Of a stretch of 64,000 nucleotides of DNA, positions 38,016 to 46,409 are shown piece by piece (within the stretch, counting starts at the first letter, position 1; the number at the start of each line of letters is the position of its first letter). The stretch is taken from the NCBI RefSeq assembly GCF_012641395.1, contig NZ_JABAIH010000003.1, positions 248,001-312,000 on the forward strand, written 5' to 3'. The notes below the pieces were generated by a model. The model worked only from the letters and a program-made list of their open reading frames with translations, searched no databases and had not been told where the DNA came from. The translations under genes and the position numbers were made by a program. This DNA is from Rhizobium sp. P32RR-XVIII. Its GTDB lineage: Bacteria > Pseudomonadota > Alphaproteobacteria > Rhizobiales > Rhizobiaceae.

Positions 38016-38783
38016 CTAGTAGAGCGAACGGGCGAGACCTTCGGCGGTCCGGTCGAGGTCAAGGTCCTTGTCACCGGCAATCAGCGCATAGGCGACATCA
38101 CCAATCTGCCAGTAGGCGGCATTGGTATTGTCGAGCACAAGATGGGCGACCGGCTGAACGGCGAAGGCGCCTGGCCGGACGGCGAAAAGCGAAAGACGCT
38201 TCCTGTCAGATTCCTGGATCGCCATTTCGACGCTCGGGCCGAACGCGGACGGGAAGATCTGCACATCGGAAACCTTCCAGTCCTTCGGCAACTCCGGCAT
38301 CGTGATTGCGGTCGCGGCTCGAATGTCGTCGGCATTGTATTTCGCTGCCGACTGAGAAGGCAGCGTCTCGCGAAGCTTGGCCGCGTGGTAGGCCCGCACC
38401 GCTTCTTCAACATAGGCTGGCGCCGGAACGGAGGCTGCAACCTCGGTTGCCGTAAAGGCGCCAAAGGACGTGTGCGCCACCCAGCCAACGGTTACGAGCA
38501 CGCCGACGGCGGCGATCCGCTGCACAGTGTGTAGAATACGGCCATGGGACAGGCCACGCTCGAGGCGCCGGGCGGCGTCGCGGGTCTCCATCCGGCCGAA
38601 AGCACTTTCGCCGGCAAGCGCGAGGCGCAACTCGCCCTTCAGGCTGAGGTCGGCCATGACCTTCGCCGCTATAGCGGGATTCTCGGAAAGATAGGTTTCC
38701 ACCTGGATGCGGCGCGCCACGTCGAGTTCGCCGTCCACATAGGCGTCGAGATCTGTATCGATGATCGGATCAACTGCTTTCAT
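38016..38783 (-). CDS. Transmembrane anti-sigma factor
   Basis: 255 residues: a cytoplasmic N-terminal anti-sigma domain (DTDLDAYVDGELDVARRIQVETYL) without the zinc-binding HxxxCxxC motif, one membrane helix around residues 88-106 (IAAVGVLVTVGWVAH), and a periplasmic domain of about 145 residues. It overlaps the sigma gene by 14 bp, the usual arrangement for a co-translated sigma/anti-sigma pair. The lack of the zinc motif points to signalling through the membrane/periplasmic domain and away from direct thiol oxidation; the signal is unknown. Confidence 0.85.
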   Translation of the reverse strand: MKAVDPIIDTDLDAYVDGELDVARRIQVETYLSENPAIAAKVMADLSLKGELRLALAGESAFGRMETRDAARRLERGLSHGRILHTVQRIAAVGVLVTVGWVAHTSFGAFTATEVAASVPAPAYVEEAVRAYHAAKLRETLPSQSAAKYNADDIRAATAITMPELPKDWKVSDVQIFPSAFGPSVEMAIQESDRKRLSLFAVRPGAFAVQPVAHLVLDNTNAAYWQIGDVAYALIAGDKDLDLDRTAEGLARSLY

Positions 38784-39309
38784 TGCCGTCCCCTCCGATT
38801 AACTTCAGATACGAGACGCGCGGCGTGCTTGCTTCGAACTCGCGAAGCTGCGCCCGGGCGCGGGAAATACGTGACATCAGCGTTCCGACCGGGATGCCGA
38901 GCGAGGCTGCGGCTTCCTGATAGGAAAGATCCTCTATCGCGACGAGATGGAGTGCCTCGCGCTGCTCTTCCGGCAGGTTGAAGAATGCATCGCGAACCTG
39001 CTGCAGGCGTACCGCATGCTCCTGTCCGGCAGGCAGCGACTGTTCGGCTTCAAGGACTGCCTCATCGTGCCTGCGCGCGATCGACCGGTTCTGGCGAACG
39101 CGATCGATATGCGCGTTGTGCAGAATGGAAAGCAGCCACGTCCGCAGATTGCCGCCGCGCCGGAAGCTCTGACGCTTCTCGAAGGCGCGCACCAGCGCAT
39201 CATGCACGAGGTCTTCGGCATCATCCGAATTGCGCACCAGCGCACGCGCATAGCGCCTCAGCGCTGCGAGCTGTCCGATGACATCGAATGGGCGTTCTTT
39301 CCGTTCCAT
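38770..39309 (-). CDS. ECF-family RNA polymerase sigma factor
   Basis: 179 residues with sigma region 2 (ARALVRNSDDAEDLVHDALVRAFEK, WLLSILHNAHIDRVRQ) and region 4 (FFNLPEEQREALHLVAIEDLSYQEAAASLGIPVGTLMSRISRAR). It probably recognises GGAAT-N17-CGTAT-type promoters, since one lies directly upstream. ATG 39309 has no Shine-Dalgarno and falls just downstream of that promoter's -10, consistent with leaderless translation. Operon: sigma, anti-sigma, BI-1-like protein. Confidence 0.92.
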   Translation of the reverse strand: MERKERPFDVIGQLAALRRYARALVRNSDDAEDLVHDALVRAFEKRQSFRRGGNLRTWLLSILHNAHIDRVRQNRSIARRHDEAVLEAEQSLPAGQEHAVRLQQVRDAFFNLPEEQREALHLVAIEDLSYQEAAASLGIPVGTLMSRISRARAQLREFEASTPRVSYLKLIGGDGNESS

Positions 39310-39316
39310 GGTTGAG

Positions 39317-39344
39317 TATACGGATGCCGCTCAGGATTTATTCC
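39317..39344 (-). promoter_or_regulatory. Candidate ECF-type autoregulated promoter
   Basis: GGAATAAA then, 17 bp after GGAAT, CGTATA, ending 7 nt before the sigma-gene ATG. The -35 GGAAT and -10 CGT are typical of ECF targets. The expected transcription start is at or within a base or two of the ATG. Confidence 0.6.
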
Positions 39345-39369
39345 ATCCCGGCATCGAATTTTTTTAGCA

Positions 39370-39413
39370 GTTGGCGAGGAAATGTGTAGACGCTATATTG
39401 ATTTGTCTACACA
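39370..39413 (+). promoter_or_regulatory. vapBC promoter and autoregulatory operator
   Basis: GTTGGC, 17 bp, CTATAT gives a promoter. Its -10 sits inside a perfect 9-bp inverted repeat, TGTGTAGAC (39383-39391) and GTCTACACA (39405-39413), with a 13-bp spacer. The repeat ends 13 nt before the antitoxin ATG and is a classical site for repression by the toxin-antitoxin complex. Confidence 0.75.
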
Positions 39414-39425
39414 GGAGTGCCGGGA

Positions 39426-39665
39426 ATGCCGCTAAACATAAGAAATGAGCGCGTCAATCAGCTTGCCGAAGAACTGGCGGCGAAAAAGCATGTAAACAAA
39501 ACGGAAGCGGTACGGCTCGCGCTTGAAGGCGAACTGCGCCGTCTCGAAGAGACATTGCCACTCTCCACCCGCCTTAAACCCCTTCAGGCTAGAATAGCAT
39601 CCTTGCCTAACAGCGATGTTGTGCTGGACAAGGCCTTTTTCGATGAATTGAGTGGCGACTACTGA
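39426..39665 (+). CDS. VapB-type antitoxin (PSK transcription-factor family)
   Basis: 79 residues. The N-terminal MPLNIRNERVNQLAEELAAKKHVNKTEAVRLALEGEL is a ribbon-helix-helix DNA-binding domain of the Rv0623-type VapB family, and the C-terminal tail (SDVVLDKAFFDELSGDY) would wrap the toxin. ATG 39426 lies behind AGGAG; a GTG 9 bp upstream is less likely. The stop overlaps the toxin ATG by one base, as in most vapBC pairs. The inverted repeat upstream is its probable operator. Confidence 0.88.
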   Translation: MPLNIRNERVNQLAEELAAKKHVNKTEAVRLALEGELRRLEETLPLSTRLKPLQARIASLPNSDVVLDKAFFDELSGDY

Positions 39666-40093
39666 TGTTCGTCGATGCATCGGCGATAATCGCCATCCTG
39701 TTGCAAGAGCCTCAGTCCGACCGATTCGTGAAAATTCTCGAAGATGCTGCGCCGGGCTCGCTATACACATCGGTCATAGCTTTGTGGGAAGCCACGGTAG
39801 CGATGTATCGCAAGAAGAGTACTTCGATGGCCGACGCTCAAGCGCAGCTCGAAGAATTCACGCGCATAGCCGGAATTTCGCTATTGCCCGTGACGCCGGA
39901 AGACAACCATTTGGCCTTGAAGGCCTTCGACCTGCATGGCCGTCACTGTCATCCTGACGAAACCCGCAATAGTGCGCTTAATCTTGCAGATTGCTTTCAC
40001 TACGCGATATCAAAGTCAAGAAACCTGCCGATACTCACAAAAGATTTTGGCTTTGCGCTGACGGATGTTAAAACGATTGGGCCTGATTTCTAG
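39665..40093 (+). CDS. VapC-type PIN-domain ribonuclease toxin
   Basis: 142-residue PIN domain with the acidic active-site residues Asp4 (FVDASA), Glu42 (LWEATV), Asp109 (NLADCF) and Asp127 (TKDFGF), all intact, so it is predicted to be an active Mg2+-dependent RNase. Known VapC toxins cut initiator tRNA, other tRNAs or the sarcin-ricin loop; the target here is unknown. Translation is coupled to the antitoxin. Its last 4 bp overlap the convergent cueR gene. The module may have arrived by horizontal transfer, but no flanking mobile element is seen. Confidence 0.88.
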   Translation: MFVDASAIIAILLQEPQSDRFVKILEDAAPGSLYTSVIALWEATVAMYRKKSTSMADAQAQLEEFTRIAGISLLPVTPEDNHLALKAFDLHGRHCHPDETRNSALNLADCFHYAISKSRNLPILTKDFGFALTDVKTIGPDF

Positions 40094-40485
40094 GCGGGCT
40101 TCGCTTCAGACAACTCCTCCAAAATCGGACAATCCGGCCGGTCGTCGCCATGGCAGGCGTGGACCAGGTGCTCTAGCGTTCGCCTGAGTTCCATCATCTC
40201 ACGGATTTTTTGGTCGATCTCGGTGAGTTTTGCCTGGGCGATGTCTTTCACGTCGGCGCTTGCCCGGCTCTTGTCCTCGTAAAGCGCCAGAAGCTGGCGG
40301 CATTCCTCGACGGAGAAGCCGAGGCCGCGGGAGCGCTGGAGGAAGCGCAGCTTGTGGACGTCCGAGACTGCATAGTCGCGATAGCCGTTTCCGCCCCGGC
40401 TGGGGCGGATCAAGCCGATCTCCTCGTAATATCGGATGGTCTTCGATGGCAGGCCGGAGCGCTCCGATGCTTCACCGATGTTCAT
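40090..40485 (-). CDS. hmrR: Copper-responsive MerR-family regulator (CueR/HmrR)
   Basis: 131 residues: N-terminal MerR HTH (MNIGEASERSGLPSKTIRYYEEIGLI), a dimerisation helix, and the Cu(I)-binding loop with Cys111 and Cys119 in CHGDDRPDCPIL, the two-cysteine spacing of monovalent-metal sensors. It lies 12 bp after copA on the same strand. Its target is almost certainly the 19-bp-spacer promoter before copA (43041-43071), which would also transcribe hmrR itself. Confidence 0.92.
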   Translation of the reverse strand: MNIGEASERSGLPSKTIRYYEEIGLIRPSRGGNGYRDYAVSDVHKLRFLQRSRGLGFSVEECRQLLALYEDKSRASADVKDIAQAKLTEIDQKIREMMELRRTLEHLVHACHGDDRPDCPILEELSEAKPA

Positions 40486-40497
40486 CTTCCTGTCCTT

Positions 40498-43005
40498 TCA
40501 CAGCCTTTCGAATCGCAGTCTCAGCGCATTGCCGATCACCGAAGCCGACGACAGGCTCATGGCCGCTGCCGCAATCATCGGCGAAAGCAGCAGGCCAAAG
40601 ATGGGGTAGAGGACCCCTGCCGCGACCGGGACGCCGAGGGCGTTGTAGCCGAAGGCGAAGCCGAGATTCTGCCGGATGTTGCGCATTGTCGCTTCGGCCA
40701 GCCGCCGTGCACGTACGATCCCATTGAGGTCGCCCTTCACCAAGGTAATGCCTGCGCTTTCCATCGCAACATCGGCACCCGTTCCCATGGCGATCCCGAC
40801 ATCCGCAGCCGCAAGCGCCGGAGCGTCGTTGACACCGTCGCCAGCCATGGCGACGATTGCGCCGTTGGTATGCAGTTCATCGATCAGCGCTTTCTTGCCT
40901 TCCGGCAGCACGTCGGCGCGCACCTCATCGATGCCTAGGCTTCTTGCGACGGCTTTTGCGGTGCGCTCGCTATCTCCGGTCGCCATGATGATGCGCAAGC
41001 CGCTCTCGTGCAGTGCGCGGATCGCCTGCGCGGTCGTCGGCTTGATGCGATCGGCAACCGAGACGAGACCGGCAAGAACGCCGTCGATAGCGACGAACAT
41101 GACGGTCCTGCCTTCGTCGCGCAGAGCTCCGGCCTTTTCGGCAAGGGGTGCAGTATCGATGCCGAGATCGCTCATCATCGCTGCGTTGCCGAGCGCCACG
41201 GTGGCGTTATCAGCATTGCCTTTCACGCCCTTGCCGGTGACGGCTTCAAAGCCGGTGACATCAATCGGCTTGATGCCACGCTCCTCAGCACCGGAAACGA
41301 TCGCCTCGGCCAGCGGATGTTCGGAGCCGCGCTCCACGCTCGCGGCGAGCAGGAGCAGCCGCTGTTCATTCGTGCCGCCGACGGGCACCACGTCCGTCAG
41401 GTGCGGCTTGCCTTCGGTCAGCGTGCCGGTCTTGTCGACGATCAGCGTGTCGACCTTCGAAAAGCGCTCTAGCGCTTCGGCGTCCTTGATCAGCACGCCT
41501 TCCTGCGCGCCGCGGCCGGTCGCGATCATGATCGACATCGGCGTTGCCAGGCCCAGCGCACACGGGCAGGCGATGATGAGTACGGCAACTGCGGCCAGCA
41601 GTCCGTGCGCCATTTGTGGTTCCGGCCCAAAGGCGGCCCAGGCGGCGAAGGCGATGATCGCCGTCAGAACGACGGCAGGCACGAAAACGGCCGAAACCCG
41701 ATCGACTGCATTTTGAATCGGCGCCCGGGAACGCTGCGCCTTCGCGACCATATCGACGATGCGCGACAGGGTCGTCTCCGCGCCGACCCGTTCGGCGGTC
41801 ATCACGAGACTGCCGTTCCGGTTGATCGTGCCACCGGTGACGGGATCGCCTACGGTCTTCTCGACCGGAATCGGCTCGCCGGTGATCATCGATTCGTCGA
41901 CTGTCGATTGGCCCTCGCTGACCGATCCGTCGACGGGCACGCGCTCACCCGGCCGCACCCGCAGCCGATCGCCCGCGGCGATATCGTCCACGTCGACATC
42001 CGTCTCGCTGCCGTCGGCATTGATGCGGCGGGCCATCTTCGGCGCGAGGTCGAGCAGTGCCCGGATAGCTGAGCCGGTTCGCTCGCGCGCCTTCAGTTCC
42101 AGCACCTGGCCGACGAAGACCAGCGCCACGATGACGGCCGAAGCCTCGAAATAGACGGGCACTGTTTCGCCATGCCCCCGGAAGCTCATGGGAAAGAGAC
42201 CGGGCGCAAGCGTTGCCACCACGCTGTAGACATAGGCCGTGCCAACGCCGAGGCCGATCAGCGTCCACATGTTCGGGCTGCGGTTGCGGAGCGAGGCAAA
42301 GGTGCGCCGGAAGAAGGGCAGTGCCGCCCAAAGCACGACGGGCGTTGCGAGCACAAGCTCAATCCAGCTCGAAAGCGGTTCGCCGATCGCTTCGCGCAGC
42401 GGCAGCCCGAGCATCGGCCCCATGCTGAGCGCAAGAAGCGGAATGGCCAATGCCGCGCTGATCCAGAGCCGCCGCGTAAAATCAACGAGTTCCGGGTTCG
42501 GCCCTTCGTCTTCAGGCGGAATGCCCATCGGCTCGAGCGCCATGCCGCATTTGGGGCAGTCGCCGGGGTGATCGCTGATGACTTCCGGATGCATCGGGCA
42601 GGTATATTGGGTGCCCTTCGGCATCGGCTTCGGCCCTGGCCGGCTTCCATCGCGATAGGCTTGCGGATCGGCCTCGAATTTTGCCTTGCAGCCCGCCGAG
42701 CAGAAATAGAACTTCTCGCCCTCATGCTTCAGGAAATGCTGGGCCGTTGAGCGATCGACGGACATGCCGCAGACAGGGTCCTTGGCCGTCAGATAGTCCT
42801 GCGGGCTTGCTTCGAATTTCTTCCAGCAGCCGTCGCAGCAGAAATGATAGGTGTGGCCCTGGTAGTCGAGGCTGGGTTTGCCAGCGTCCGGATCCGCTAT
42901 CATGCCGCAGACCGGGTCGCGCGCAAAAACGGCTTCGCTGGCACCGGCATGGTCGTGAGCGCAGCAACTGCCAGCGCCGGGATGGTGGTGATCATGCGTA
43001 TTCAT
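40498..43005 (-). CDS. copA: Copper-exporting P1B-type ATPase with N-terminal YHS domains
   Basis: 835 residues. The N-terminus is a His/Cys-rich tail (HDHHHP, CCAHDH), then two YHS domains (about 30-71 and 76-118, each DPVCGM..FC..GC) and a heavy-metal-binding domain (133-159, [14 protein letters not shown]), in place of classical ferredoxin-like HMA domains. The transport core has eight membrane helices, the metal-channel C480-P481-C482, phosphorylated Asp524 (DKTGT) and the [10 protein letters not shown] hinge. It exports cytoplasmic Cu+. It is cotranscribed with hmrR. Confidence 0.94.
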   Translation of the reverse strand: MNTHDHHHPGAGSCCAHDHAGASEAVFARDPVCGMIADPDAGKPSLDYQGHTYHFCCDGCWKKFEASPQDYLTAKDPVCGMSVDRSTAQHFLKHEGEKFYFCSAGCKAKFEADPQAYRDGSRPGPKPMPKGTQYTCPMHPEVISDHPGDCPKCGMALEPMGIPPEDEGPNPELVDFTRRLWISAALAIPLLALSMGPMLGLPLREAIGEPLSSWIELVLATPVVLWAALPFFRRTFASLRNRSPNMWTLIGLGVGTAYVYSVVATLAPGLFPMSFRGHGETVPVYFEASAVIVALVFVGQVLELKARERTGSAIRALLDLAPKMARRINADGSETDVDVDDIAAGDRLRVRPGERVPVDGSVSEGQSTVDESMITGEPIPVEKTVGDPVTGGTINRNGSLVMTAERVGAETTLSRIVDMVAKAQRSRAPIQNAVDRVSAVFVPAVVLTAIIAFAAWAAFGPEPQMAHGLLAAVAVLIIACPCALGLATPMSIMIATGRGAQEGVLIKDAEALERFSKVDTLIVDKTGTLTEGKPHLTDVVPVGGTNEQRLLLLAASVERGSEHPLAEAIVSGAEERGIKPIDVTGFEAVTGKGVKGNADNATVALGNAAMMSDLGIDTAPLAEKAGALRDEGRTVMFVAIDGVLAGLVSVADRIKPTTAQAIRALHESGLRIIMATGDSERTAKAVARSLGIDEVRADVLPEGKKALIDELHTNGAIVAMAGDGVNDAPALAAADVGIAMGTGADVAMESAGITLVKGDLNGIVRARRLAEATMRNIRQNLGFAFGYNALGVPVAAGVLYPIFGLLLSPMIAAAAMSLSSASVIGNALRLRFERL

Positions 43006-43040
43006 AGGCTTCTCCGTTGCCCCATGGGGCAGTGGATAGG

Positions 43041-43071
43041 CTTATGAACCTTCCAGCAACTGGAAGGTCAA
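43041..43071 (-). promoter_or_regulatory. CueR/HmrR-dependent promoter of copA
   Basis: TTGACC and CATAAG are separated by 19 bp, longer than normal and typical of MerR-activated promoters. The dyad ACCTTCC-N7-GGAAGGT fills the spacer, as in other CueR-type operators. It lies 36 bp before the copA ATG. Confidence 0.88.
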
Positions 43072-43091
43072 GGGAATAATTTTCAACGCCG

Positions 43092-45593
43092 TCAATTAGG
43101 CTCTATGAGAGCTACGGGTTGGCCGCCGAGCAACGCCGAGAGCAATAGTTCGCCGCCGGGATCGAGCATTCTGCCGGTCAGAAGATCGCACTTGAGGCCT
43201 TGAAGAGAGGCAGGCATTTTGATCGCCGTGTTGTTCCAGAATTCCGGCCCGGCGAACAGCACGCCCGGATCGAGCCAGCCGAACATCAGCCGCGGTACGA
43301 CGGTGATCGCATAGGTTCCGTTCAAGTGCCGCGCAAAGGCGACGACATGATCCTTCCGGCTGCCGGACACCTCAAGCGGCACATAGGAACCTTTCGCAAA
43401 GAGCTCCGGCCGCCGCTGCCGAAGATGAAGGCCGATTTCCACGATCCGCTGCTTCAGGGCCGGAACCGTCAGCCTTGCAACCGACGCTCCCTCGGAGAGG
43501 CTGGCAGACAGCGCCGCCATGTTGACGGACCTGCGGTTATCCGGATCGACGAGGCTGTAATCGAAGATTTCGGCACCTTGATAGATATCGGGTATTCCAG
43601 GCGCCGTCAGCTTGATCAGCGTCTGTGACAAACTGTTCAAATAGCCGGCTTCCATGAATGGCCGCACCACCTCGGCGAAGTCCTCGTGAAAAGCGAGGTT
43701 GGTAGAGGCGAGCAATGACGCCGCATAAGCCTTCACTCCCGCCTCGTAGGCGGCATGCGGTTCGTCCCAGCTTGTATGCAGCTTTGCCTCGCGGATCGCC
43801 TTTTCCGCGTAAGCCGTAAAGCGCCCGGTCAGTGCTTCTGCCTGCCCATTCGAAAAATCTTCGGGCCAGATGCCGGCGAGCGCCTGGTAAAGCATCCATT
43901 CGATATTCGGCTCCGGCGTCAGGCCGCCAGGCAGCTCGATCAGATGCTCGCGGTTCATCTCGCGCCAGCGCTCCACGGCCTGCGCCCAGACATCCGCTCC
44001 TTCGCTCAAGGTGTAGAGCCTTGCCCGGGTATCCTCGCCGCGTTTGGTGTCATGGGTCGACGTTGCGGAAAGCCCGTGCGGCTGCACCTGCGCGCGCTCC
44101 TGCATCAGGCCATGGAAAGTCTCGAAGCCACCGGCCTTCATGTCCGCTTCACCGCCGACTTCGTTTGCGGCAAGCAATCGGTCGTATCGGTAGAAGAGGG
44201 TATCCTCGACGGCCTTTGCCATGATGGGCCCGCTCAATTGCTGGAAGCGGCGGCGGAATTCTTCTGCCGTCGCGCCAGCCTTCTCGCCTCGCAAAAACCG
44301 CACGACCAGATCGAGCGCGTCGTGGTTTGCAAGCTTTTCAGTCGCCATGGAGGCGGCATTGGCGAGCACCACCGCGTCCGGCACGTCGAGCGGGCCGTTG
44401 CTGCCGTATGTGCGGTAAACCGGAAAAGCGATCAGCAACTCCCGGATGGCCGCCGCAATTGCAGTCCGGTCGAGGTCTGGATGGGCGGAGCGCACGATAC
44501 TCACCAGCCGCGCCGCCTCGCCTTCGAAATTCCGCTCCACCATCAATCGTTTGGTCGTGCGAAAGCTGGCGTCCAAGTCTGACATTTCGGGCGCGAGCGC
44601 TGAATAGGCCGCGCCGAGCTGCCGCAGACCTTCACTATCGATGAAGAGCTGGCTGAGTGCCGAAATGAACTCATAGCCCGTGGTCCCGGCAACCGGCCAG
44701 CTTGCGGGCAAGGTCTCGTCATGGCCGAGGATCTTCTCGACGACGATGTAGGTTTCCGATCCTGTTGCCGAGCGAAGCCTCTCCAGGTACTGCTTCGGGT
44801 CGGCCAATCCGTCGATATGATCGACCCGCAATCCCTGCACCCGGCCTGATCGCACGAGTTCAAGAGTGAGCCGGTGCGTCTCTGCGAAGACCTTCTCGTC
44901 TTCGACGCGCAGTCCCACCAGTCCCGTCACCTCGAAGAAGCGCCTGTAACTCAGATGTTTCTGGGCGTCCTTCCAGTATATCAGCTGCCAATGCTGGGCT
45001 TCGTGGAGGCGGGCAATCAGCTTTTTGTCTTTTGAGAGCTCGTCCAACGCCAGATCGTCGGGGTTTGCTGCAGGTAGATCGGTACTGCCGGGTCTAAGCG
45101 GCAGAAGGGTCTCAAAATATCCAAGCGCCAGTTCCCCGCTCTCGGCATCATGCGCCAGCCGCAATTCGCCGCCCGAGAGCGCCTCTTCCAATGGCTTGCC
45201 GAGGATCGGCAGTGTCAGCCTTTCGCTCCAGTCTATATCGAAATAGGCCGCATAAGGGCTTTCCTGCCCAAGCTGCAGCACGCTTCGCCACCGCGGATTC
45301 TCCGTCGAAGCGGCCATGTGGTTTGGCACGATATCGAGGATCAGGCCGAGCCCGGCCTCTCGCAACGCGTCGCTCAGCCGGTCGAAGCCCTCGCGGCCGC
45401 CGACAGCAGGATCAATCTCATTGGCATCGGTCACGTCATAGCCATGCGTCGAACCCGTCGTCGCGGTGAAAATCGGTGAGGCGTAAAGGTGGCTGATGCC
45501 GAGCGCCTTGAGATAGGGCACGCATTCGACCACGCGGTCGAACGTCACGCCGTTGCGGAATTGAATGCGATATGTCGAAGTCGGAAGCGCCAT
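43092..45593 (-). CDS. treY: Maltooligosyl trehalose synthase
   Basis: 833-residue GH13 enzyme that converts the reducing-end glucose of malto-oligosaccharides into a trehalosyl unit. The N-terminus STYRIQFRNGVTFDRVVECVPYLKALGISHLYASPIF and the catalytic-region LRVDHIDGLADP are typical of TreY, as are SATSTHDTKRGED and APGIPDIYQGAE. Its usual partners treZ (trehalohydrolase) and treX are not within the window, so the gene stands alone here. It reads towards the copA promoter, ending 20 bp before the -35. Confidence 0.93.
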   Translation of the reverse strand: MALPTSTYRIQFRNGVTFDRVVECVPYLKALGISHLYASPIFTATTGSTHGYDVTDANEIDPAVGGREGFDRLSDALREAGLGLILDIVPNHMAASTENPRWRSVLQLGQESPYAAYFDIDWSERLTLPILGKPLEEALSGGELRLAHDAESGELALGYFETLLPLRPGSTDLPAANPDDLALDELSKDKKLIARLHEAQHWQLIYWKDAQKHLSYRRFFEVTGLVGLRVEDEKVFAETHRLTLELVRSGRVQGLRVDHIDGLADPKQYLERLRSATGSETYIVVEKILGHDETLPASWPVAGTTGYEFISALSQLFIDSEGLRQLGAAYSALAPEMSDLDASFRTTKRLMVERNFEGEAARLVSIVRSAHPDLDRTAIAAAIRELLIAFPVYRTYGSNGPLDVPDAVVLANAASMATEKLANHDALDLVVRFLRGEKAGATAEEFRRRFQQLSGPIMAKAVEDTLFYRYDRLLAANEVGGEADMKAGGFETFHGLMQERAQVQPHGLSATSTHDTKRGEDTRARLYTLSEGADVWAQAVERWREMNREHLIELPGGLTPEPNIEWMLYQALAGIWPEDFSNGQAEALTGRFTAYAEKAIREAKLHTSWDEPHAAYEAGVKAYAASLLASTNLAFHEDFAEVVRPFMEAGYLNSLSQTLIKLTAPGIPDIYQGAEIFDYSLVDPDNRRSVNMAALSASLSEGASVARLTVPALKQRIVEIGLHLRQRRPELFAKGSYVPLEVSGSRKDHVVAFARHLNGTYAITVVPRLMFGWLDPGVLFAGPEFWNNTAIKMPASLQGLKCDLLTGRMLDPGGELLLSALLGGQPVALIEPN

Positions 45594-45709
45594 ATCCGCC
45601 TGCTGCTAGAGGAGACGGCCCGGAACGACGGCAACTGGCCTTTTGTTCCCGCTATTCTCTTTTAGTTAGGTACACGACCGCATCTGAACACATCCAATCT
45701 CAAGCCAAC

Positions 45710-46303
45710 TCACGCCGGCCGGTAAATCTGCGCCACCGAGCCTTTGGGAAAGGTCTTCGAGCTGACCAGCTTGAGGTTCCTTGGCGAGGCGACATCGGAG
45801 AAGATCGGCAGGCCCTTGCCGAGGACAACAGGATACAGCATCAGCATATATTGATCGACTAGGTCATGGGCGATGAGACTGCGTGCAAAGGTGGCGCCGC
45901 CATGAGCGATAATCGGTTTGCCATCCCCAGCCTTCAGGCTGGCGATTTCCTCGGCCAGATCGCCGCTCGCCATATAGGCTTCGCCCCAGCTTTCCGCACC
46001 GGGCTGCAATTGCCCCGTCTGGGCGCTTGCCGCGGCCGTTAGGATCGCCGGCCCTTGTTTTGAAAAGACGGCCTTCGGAATCTGGTTCATCGGCGGCGAG
46101 AATACGCTTGTCGAGTTGGGCCAGAAGGCGGCCATGCCCCTGAAAGTGCGGCTGCCCATGATGTGCAGGCTGGCATTCCACGCGTTATCCACCTTCCAGG
46201 CGATGGCCTCTTCATCACCGGAAAATATCCATTCGATTTCGCCGTCGGGGCCGCTGACGAAACCGTCGAGCGACATTGCCATTGTCAGGATCAACTCTCT
46301 CAT
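45710..46303 (-). CDS. Dihydrofolate reductase-like (RibD C-terminal family) protein
   Basis: 197 residues from ATG 46303 (MRELILTMAMSLDGFVSGPDGEIEW; GGAGGAAGCG upstream), matching the RibD_C/DHFR-fold family of stand-alone NADPH-dependent reductase-like proteins. HIMGSRTFRGMAAFWP, IIAHGGATFARSLI and YPVVLGKGLPIF are the conserved parts. The substrate is unknown; homologues are often labelled dihydrofolate reductase without proof. It shows no clear operon partner, with treY 117 bp downstream and pbpC upstream reading away from it. Confidence 0.82.
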   Translation of the reverse strand: MRELILTMAMSLDGFVSGPDGEIEWIFSGDEEAIAWKVDNAWNASLHIMGSRTFRGMAAFWPNSTSVFSPPMNQIPKAVFSKQGPAILTAAASAQTGQLQPGAESWGEAYMASGDLAEEIASLKAGDGKPIIAHGGATFARSLIAHDLVDQYMLMLYPVVLGKGLPIFSDVASPRNLKLVSSKTFPKGSVAQIYRPA

Positions 46304-46409
46304 CGCTTCCTCCTCGCACTGCTTGACCCAAGGACGTGCTGAACCAGCTGATACCGACAATCCGCATTCTTCAAACGCAAAAATTACATGATTGGCGGGC
46401 CCGCAGTTC

